Source: a virus. From it: a stretch of DNA of 25,076 nt. The position numbers were made by a program, and so were the translations under genes. Of this stretch, positions 20,223 through 25,076 are shown piece by piece. How positions within the stretch are numbered: position 1 is the stretch's first letter; each line of letters starts with the position of its first letter. The stretch spans positions 1 through 25,076 of the IMG/VR virus record IMGVR_UViG_3300035698_004012; one strand, 5' to 3'. The notes beneath the pieces are model-generated. The model made no database searches. It had not been told where the DNA came from and saw only the letters and a list, made by a program, of their open reading frames with translations.

Positions 20223-23200
20223 ATGCGGCTACTGATCTGCGATGCTAAACCCGACGATGTGAAACATGACCTTGGCCACCTGAAAGTGGCCGGGGGCATC
20301 AGTGTCATGGTGAACCCGCAATGGCTGACCCCTGATCCAGATGAACCCCTGTGGATTGCCTGCGGTGCCCCGGCGGTGAAGGTGGTGCAGGCGGCGGGGT
20401 GGATACCGAAGAAGGGTGGGGTTGAGGCCAATCGGGGCAAGCTGTGGCAGAACATCCAGCCTGATGGGTGGTCCCATGCCATCAGCCTTGGCATCACCTA
20501 CGCGCCCCAAGTTAGGCAGATTGAGATTGCCGATTGGGTGAAGTTCGAGACGGACATAGGCCAGTATCGACGCTTTGAAACCACGGGCAGCATGGACGCC
20601 ATCCTCGGGGATTACAGGTGGGTGACCGACCTGTCCGGGGTGGTCGAATACTGCAAGCGGAAACACGCCACCACGGGCAAGCCTGTGGAGTTGTCGCTGG
20701 ACACCGAGACGGAGGGGCTGGACCCCTTCAACCCGGAGAAGAACATCGTGTGCGTCCAAGCCACGGCCAAGGCGGGCATGACTGATCTGGTTTACACCAA
20801 GGGGCTGGACGCCAAGACCCTGAACACCGTCATAATCCAACTGCATTGGCTGGTGACCCAACCTTGGATCAAGGTGATCGGGGCGAACTTCAAATACGAC
20901 ATGCTATGGCTCCGGGTGAAGTGGGGCATCGGGGTGGAGAACTTCGCCTTCGACACCTGCAACGGCGGCTCGCTGGTGGACGAAAACAGACCGAACACCC
21001 TGAACATCCACACCAAGGTCTACACCCCGACGCTCGGGGGCTACGACGACGAGTTCGAGCGCACCCATGACAAGAGCAAGATGGGGGAGGTTCCCCCGGC
21101 TGACCTGCTACCCTATGCCGGGGGCGACACCGACGCCTGCTTCCAGAACTATCCCCGCATCCGGGATGAACTGGTGTCCGACAACAAGACCAAGAACGGA
21201 TTGCCTGCCAAGAACAGTCTGGCGTCCGTTTACCTGAATGTCGTGCACCCCACCCTCCGCGCGCTGCACAAGATGGAATACACCGGCGTCTGCGTCGATA
21301 CCGAGAGGTTCCACGAGTTCGGGGCTGATCTGGAAAACCGCATGGTTGAGGCTACCAAGAGAGCGGTGGCCTACCTGCCCAAGTCGATCCTTGATGCCTC
21401 CGGGGGCCTTGACGACAATGGCGGCGCTCCCCTGTCCAAGCCCGCGATGATCGCCAAGTTCCTGTTCAGCCCCCAAGGTCTGAACTTGAAACCCACGGTG
21501 GTCACCGAAAAGACCGGGGCACCCTCCACCGCTCAATACCATCTGGCACAGTTCAAAGACCACCCGGAAGCGGGGCCGCTGATCGAGCAATATCTGGACT
21601 ACAAATCCACGTCCAAGATGCACGGCACCTATTACAAAGGCTTCCTCAGTCACCTACGCCACGACAACCGCTGGCATGCTTCCTACATAATTCACAAGCA
21701 AGGTGCGGGCAAGAACAACGAACAGGATGCCAGCGGCACGGTGACCGGGCGAGGCTCTGCCACCGCCCCCGCCTTCCAGTGTGTCACCGGCGACACAGAG
21801 ATTGTCACCCCCAACGGGGTCAGGACCGCCGCCTCCCTGATAGACCCCATCATCCCGGACAACGCCTACAACCCGTTCGTCGCCCACGAGACTACCATCT
21901 GGGGGGGCAAAGGATGGGAGCAGACCAGCAACGTGTTCAAGTCGTGGCGGCATGACCTGATCAAGCTTAGACTGCGCTGTGGCAACACCATCACCTGCAC
22001 CCCTGAACACCCGTTAATGGTGCAGGAGTTCAATTTGTCAAAGCGGGATTGGATCAAGGCCAAAGACCTGTTACCCGGACACATCCTGTCCCTACCCGAT
22101 GCCATAGAGCGCCCGGACGGCCCGGACATGCCGGAGGAAGCATTGGTGGCGCTGGGCCTGATTGCCGCCGGGGGTTACCTGTCACAGAGCGGGGACATGA
22201 TCTACATTCAGGTAGCGGTGGATCACGGCTATCTGATCGTGGACGCCTGCAAAGCCCTTGGCATCGCACACGCCCTAGAAACGGTCGAGGACGGCGACAA
22301 GGTTCACGCGGTGGTGCGGATGCACCTGACGGACGACACCCCATCACGGGCCGTTCTGTGGCTTCTCTGGCTCCCCCATCCCTCGGGGCCGGTGGTGCCC
22401 TTGGAAGTGCGCGGGACAAAGGCGTGGTGGTCGGTGCAGCGGGGCATCCTGCTATCGAACTCCACCCCCAAGGTCTACGCCGTGCACTCCCATGGAATAG
22501 TGGTCCGTGTGAACGCACGTTCACTTGCCACGGTCCTTGTGCGCGAAGCCCTGCTCGATGGCATCCGCCCCCCGCACATGGTGGTAAGGAAGGACCACTA
22601 CGTGATGGAGTATCAGGGGTGGATTGCGCGTGAGACGCTGATGAACTCCGGCCTGCCCCCCGGCCCCTGCACCAAGACCCGGCCCACCTATGAGACATTC
22701 CTACGGGGCCGCGCGGTGTCCATGACGGTGGACCATATTGAGATTGCCGGGGCCGGGTGGGTATACGACTTCACCCTGCCAAAGACCCACACCTTCTCCG
22801 CGAACGGCCTGATCAGCCACAACACGGTGCCGAAACACTCCTATTGGGGCAAGCGCCTCCGGGAGTGCATCATCGCACCAGACGGCTATGTGATCGTCGC
22901 GCGAGACTACAGCCAAGGCGAACTCAAGGTGGCCGCTTGCTGGGCTGGCGAGGACAAGATGATCAACGCCTATCAAAACGGAATTGACCTCCACGTTCTT
23001 ACCGCCGCCACGGTGAACGGCATGACTTATGAGGAAGCCATGTTCCTCAAGGAAAACAACCTGCCCGCGTTCAAGACGCTTAGACAGAACGGCAAGGCGG
23101 GCAACTTTGGGCTGATTTATGGCATGACCGCCTATGGCTTTATGATCTATGCCGACAGCCAATACGGGGTGAAGCTTACCCTTGAGGAAGCCGAAGCGAT

Positions 23201-23648
23201 GCGGGATGCCTTCTTTGAACTGTATCCGGGCCTGCCCCATTGGCACGACCTTCAAATCATGGAAGCCCAACAGACGGGCATGGTCCGTTCCCCGCTCGGA
23301 AGGTTGCGACATCTTCCCAACATACACTCCCCCATCATGAAGGTCCGCAAAAAGGCACAGAACCAAGCTATCAACTCACCCATTCAGGCCACGCTGGTGG
23401 ACATGATGTGGTGGTCCATGGGGATCATCGAGCGACAGCGCCCGGAACTTCTCGTGCCCTCCGCACAGGTGCACGATCAGGGGATTTGGTATACCCCCGA
23501 AGATCGCGTAGACGAGGCGCTGGCCTACTCCGCCGAGGTCATGGAGAACCTGCCATTTGAGCAGAAGTTCGGGTGGAAGCCTGAACTCAAGTTCACTTCC
23601 GACGCCGAAGTGGGTCTTAACCTTGCCGAGTTGAAAGAGGTCGCGTAG
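20223..23648 (+). CDS. polA: Family A DNA polymerase with 3'-5' exonuclease, interrupted by an intein
   Basis: A 1141-residue precursor. The N-terminal ~130 residues (IACGAPAVKVV, NRGKLWQ, LGITYAPQ) faintly recall a uracil-DNA-glycosylase-type domain. The exonuclease has LDTETEGLDP (Asp160, Glu162), IGANFKYDMLW and YAGGDTDACF. The polymerase domain has TGRGSATAPAFQ split by the intein (residues 520-867), motif A ARDYSQGELK (Asp895), motif B GKAGNFGLIYG (Lys958) and motif C AQVHDQG (Asp1085). Canonical motif C is HDE; here Glu is replaced by Gln1086. After splicing the enzyme is about 793 aa. It should replicate the phage genome. GGGAGG precedes the ATG. Confidence 0.92.
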   Translation: MRLLICDAKPDDVKHDLGHLKVAGGISVMVNPQWLTPDPDEPLWIACGAPAVKVVQAAGWIPKKGGVEANRGKLWQNIQPDGWSHAISLGITYAPQVRQIEIADWVKFETDIGQYRRFETTGSMDAILGDYRWVTDLSGVVEYCKRKHATTGKPVELSLDTETEGLDPFNPEKNIVCVQATAKAGMTDLVYTKGLDAKTLNTVIIQLHWLVTQPWIKVIGANFKYDMLWLRVKWGIGVENFAFDTCNGGSLVDENRPNTLNIHTKVYTPTLGGYDDEFERTHDKSKMGEVPPADLLPYAGGDTDACFQNYPRIRDELVSDNKTKNGLPAKNSLASVYLNVVHPTLRALHKMEYTGVCVDTERFHEFGADLENRMVEATKRAVAYLPKSILDASGGLDDNGGAPLSKPAMIAKFLFSPQGLNLKPTVVTEKTGAPSTAQYHLAQFKDHPEAGPLIEQYLDYKSTSKMHGTYYKGFLSHLRHDNRWHASYIIHKQGAGKNNEQDASGTVTGRGSATAPAFQCVTGDTEIVTPNGVRTAASLIDPIIPDNAYNPFVAHETTIWGGKGWEQTSNVFKSWRHDLIKLRLRCGNTITCTPEHPLMVQEFNLSKRDWIKAKDLLPGHILSLPDAIERPDGPDMPEEALVALGLIAAGGYLSQSGDMIYIQVAVDHGYLIVDACKALGIAHALETVEDGDKVHAVVRMHLTDDTPSRAVLWLLWLPHPSGPVVPLEVRGTKAWWSVQRGILLSNSTPKVYAVHSHGIVVRVNARSLATVLVREALLDGIRPPHMVVRKDHYVMEYQGWIARETLMNSGLPPGPCTKTRPTYETFLRGRAVSMTVDHIEIAGAGWVYDFTLPKTHTFSANGLISHNTVPKHSYWGKRLRECIIAPDGYVIVARDYSQGELKVAACWAGEDKMINAYQNGIDLHVLTAATVNGMTYEEAMFLKENNLPAFKTLRQNGKAGNFGLIYGMTAYGFMIYADSQYGVKLTLEEAEAMRDAFFELYPGLPHWHDLQIMEAQQTGMVRSPLGRLRHLPNIHSPIMKVRKKAQNQAINSPIQATLVDMMWWSMGIIERQRPELLVPSAQVHDQGIWYTPEDRVDEALAYSAEVMENLPFEQKFGWKPELKFTSDAEVGLNLAELKEVA
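21780..22823 (+). other. Intein within DNA polymerase I (348 aa)
   Basis: The insert starts at Cys520 (CVTGDTEIVTPNG, splicing block A) and ends at His-Asn867, followed by Thr as the +1 nucleophile. Block B is NTITCTPEHPL; blocks F/G are GWVYDFTLPKTHTFSANGLISHN. It splits the motif equivalent to PNLQ/NIP of PolA. The central region has LGLIAAGGYL (precursor residues 644-653), which looks like a LAGLIDADG motif whose acidic residues have become Ala and Gly, so the homing endonuclease is probably inactive. Confidence 0.9.
22509..22524. repeat. Dispersed palindrome copy 5 (perfect arms)
   Basis: GTGAACGCACGTTCAC, identical to copy 4, lies in the intein-coding part of polA. Confidence 0.75.
23581..23596. 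repeat. Dispersed palindrome copy 6 (one arm mismatch)
   Basis: CTGAACTCAAGTTCAC differs in one arm base. It lies near the 3' end of polA. Its first 11 bases recur at 23661-23671 before the portal gene. Confidence 0.55.
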
Positions 23649-23681
23649 GATCACACCAAGCTGAACTCAAGGGGCATCGGC

Positions 23682-25076
23682 ATGACACAGGACGAAAAGC
23701 CGAAAGGCCGGGTGATTACAGGCAGGGGGCAGAATATCTTTGCCAATCCCAACGGGGGCCGGAACGGGTATGGGGCGCTGATACTGAACGCCCTCACGGG
23801 CTTCTCCACCAAGGAACTGGTATCACAGCTTGAGGCCAAGGGTGTGTCCAAAGTAGAGGCGGAACGTCTCCAAAAGGACATAGCGGCTGGGGGCGACGTG
23901 TCCGCCACCCTGCTCGACAGCGAAGATCAGTTCTTCCGGGACTATCTGCGCATCCACGCGGGGCCATCCGTGCTCGCCCCACCCATTGCCCCAGAACGCC
24001 TTGAGCGGCTGGTGTCCGAGAACAACGCGCTGGAACCCTGCATCGAAGCCATGGTGACCAATATCTCGTGCACCGGCTACACGCTGGTTCACAAGGAACG
24101 CACCGAGGCGGACCTGACAGACGTGGACAAGGCCGAGCGCACGGAACTGATGGAGTTCTTGGCAGAGGTCTACCCCCGCAAGTCATTCCAACGGACCCGC
24201 AAGGAACTTCGCCGCGACCTGCACCGGACGGGCAACAGCTACATGGTGCTGGAACGCACCGCGACAGGTGACCTTGCTTTCCTCCGCCGCGCCCCGGCCA
24301 AGTCGATGCGCCTGATCAAGCTGGATGAACCCACCCAAGTCACGGTGACCATGAAGCGCCGGGGCAAGGATGCAGAAATCACCACCATGCGGGCCGAGCG
24401 CCGGTATGTTCAGAAGGTCGGAACCAAGCTGGTATACTACAAAGAGTATGGAGTGGCCCGTGACCTAGACAGGGGCACCGGCGAGTGGGCACCTGATGGC
24501 TCCACCCTGCCCGCGAACAAGCGCGCCCACGAGGTGATCCATGACAAAGATATTGAGGACGTGAAGTCGCCCTACGGTATGCCGCGATGGATCACACAGC
24601 TTCCGTCCGTGCTGGGGAGCCGGATGGCAGAGGAACACAATCTGGCCTATTTCCAGAGTGGGGGTGTCCCCCCCGTCATGGTGTTCATCACCGGCGGCAT
24701 GGTGTCCGAGGAAGTGGCCAAGGCCGTGAACGATTATCTTACCGGTGGCTCCAAGGAAAAGGCGCGGGGCGTGGCCGTGGAAGTGCCGTCATCCGGGAAC
24801 CTAGACAACGAACGCCCTGCACAGGTTACCGTGGAGAGGTTCGGCTCCCAAGATGCAGACAGCACTTTTGAGGTATACGACGAGAAGAACGAACAGCGTG
24901 TCCGCCGCTCCTTCCGTCTACCCGGCATCTTTCTGGGCATGGCGGACAGCTACAACTTCGCGTGCTATGATGCCGAAACGGAGGCCCTTACCGATCAGGG
25001 GTGGATCACTCACGATCAATTCAAGCCCGGTATGAAGGTGGCCTGTTACAACCCGAAAGCCAAGGCTTTGGAATAC
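23682..25076 (+). CDS. Portal protein, intein-interrupted, 3'-truncated by the window
   Basis: The frame is open from ATG 23682 (AAGGGG upstream) to the window end: 465 residues with no stop. Residues 1-427 are portal-like, with segments typical of the PBSX/lambda-type family: LEPCIEAMVTNI, RDLHRTGNSYMVLERT, HEVIHDKDIEDVKSPYGMPRW, AYFQSGGVPPVMVFITGG, and RRSFRLPGIFLGMADSYNFA. At residue 428 the sequence switches to an intein (CYDAETEALTDQGW). The portal forms the dodecameric vertex channel through which TerL pumps DNA. It is separated from terL by about 10.5 kb of other genes. Confidence 0.85.
   Translation, partial: MTQDEKPKGRVITGRGQNIFANPNGGRNGYGALILNALTGFSTKELVSQLEAKGVSKVEAERLQKDIAAGGDVSATLLDSEDQFFRDYLRIHAGPSVLAPPIAPERLERLVSENNALEPCIEAMVTNISCTGYTLVHKERTEADLTDVDKAERTELMEFLAEVYPRKSFQRTRKELRRDLHRTGNSYMVLERTATGDLAFLRRAPAKSMRLIKLDEPTQVTVTMKRRGKDAEITTMRAERRYVQKVGTKLVYYKEYGVARDLDRGTGEWAPDGSTLPANKRAHEVIHDKDIEDVKSPYGMPRWITQLPSVLGSRMAEEHNLAYFQSGGVPPVMVFITGGMVSEEVAKAVNDYLTGGSKEKARGVAVEVPSSGNLDNERPAQVTVERFGSQDADSTFEVYDEKNEQRVRRSFRLPGIFLGMADSYNFACYDAETEALTDQGWITHDQFKPGMKVACYNPKAKALEY
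24963..25076 (+). other. N-terminal part of an intein in the portal gene
   Basis: After YNFA the frame continues with Cys428: CYDAETEALTDQGWITHDQ, then FKPGMKVACYNP. This is the usual intein block A (Cys, acidic/Thr turn, then W-x-x-x-x-x-l-k-x-G-d). The remainder, including any endonuclease and the C-terminal HN, lies beyond the window. The insertion is in the conserved portal motif normally continuing YNFAT. Confidence 0.85.

Noticed and set aside
22049-22698. Open frames on both strands overlapping the PolA intein
   Set aside because: Products are low-complexity Arg/Pro/Gly-rich; the polymerase frame is continuous through the intein with proper splice motifs.
1-25076. tRNA genes, CRISPR array, transposase or integrase
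   Set aside because: No cloverleaf-like sequence, regularly spaced repeat array, or recombinase/transposase motif was seen on either strand by eye.

Overview
The window reads as one continuous stretch of a tailed double-stranded DNA bacteriophage genome (or a closely related prophage). All convincing genes lie on the + strand, are packed head to tail with many ATGA/GTGA stop-start overlaps, and include a terminase large subunit, a portal protein, a phage-type family A DNA polymerase and a recombination/nuclease set. Composition is GC-rich. The sigma70-like promoters and Shine-Dalgarno (SD) sites suggest a Gram-negative, perhaps alphaproteobacterial host, but no host-specific marker is visible. 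No tRNA, rRNA, CRISPR array, transposase, integrase or lysis gene was found, and there is no gene-free stretch over 300 bases.

Layout. (1) 1-4687, replication/recombination: the 3' part of a superfamily II helicase, a MerR-like DNA-binding protein, an unknown protein, a RecA/UvsX-like recombinase, a small PD-(D/E)XK nuclease, a Cas4/RecB-like nuclease with zinc-ribbon and Fe-S-type cysteines, and a RuvC-like resolvase. (2) 4700-6918: three genes of unknown function. (3) 6925-10841: two ParB-like genes, a PAPS-reductase-like (IbrA-like) gene, a third ParB-like (IbrB-like) gene, a tiny ORF and a bicupin. (4) 10850-14618: a UUCG-capped hairpin, a probable small terminase subunit, TerL, a DXD glycosyltransferase and an unknown protein. 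(5) 14615-20212: a pyruvate-phosphate-dikinase-like protein without the PEP/pyruvate domain, a CsrA-like small protein, a four-cysteine protein, two paralogous CX5R phosphatases flanking an unknown gene, and another unknown protein. (6) 20223-25076: DNA polymerase I interrupted by an intein, then the portal gene, whose reading frame enters a second intein at the window edge.

Two repeated DNA signals run through the window. The decamer GTTGACAAAC occurs six times (plus one variant), always on the + strand and always 17 bp upstream of a -10-like hexamer; most copies sit just before a gene block, so the phage appears to use a uniform promoter set. Separately, the inverted repeat GTGAAC-N4-GTTCAC occurs three times perfectly and three times with one arm mismatch. 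All six copies are inside genes, in different reading frames, which points to a protein-binding site rather than coding constraint.

The parts most worth following up are the dikinase plus two-phosphatase block, the three-ParB/PAPS-reductase cassette, the dispersed palindrome, and the two inteins in polymerase and portal. About 10 kb of non-structural genes, including the polymerase, separates TerL from the portal, which is unusual for a tailed phage.
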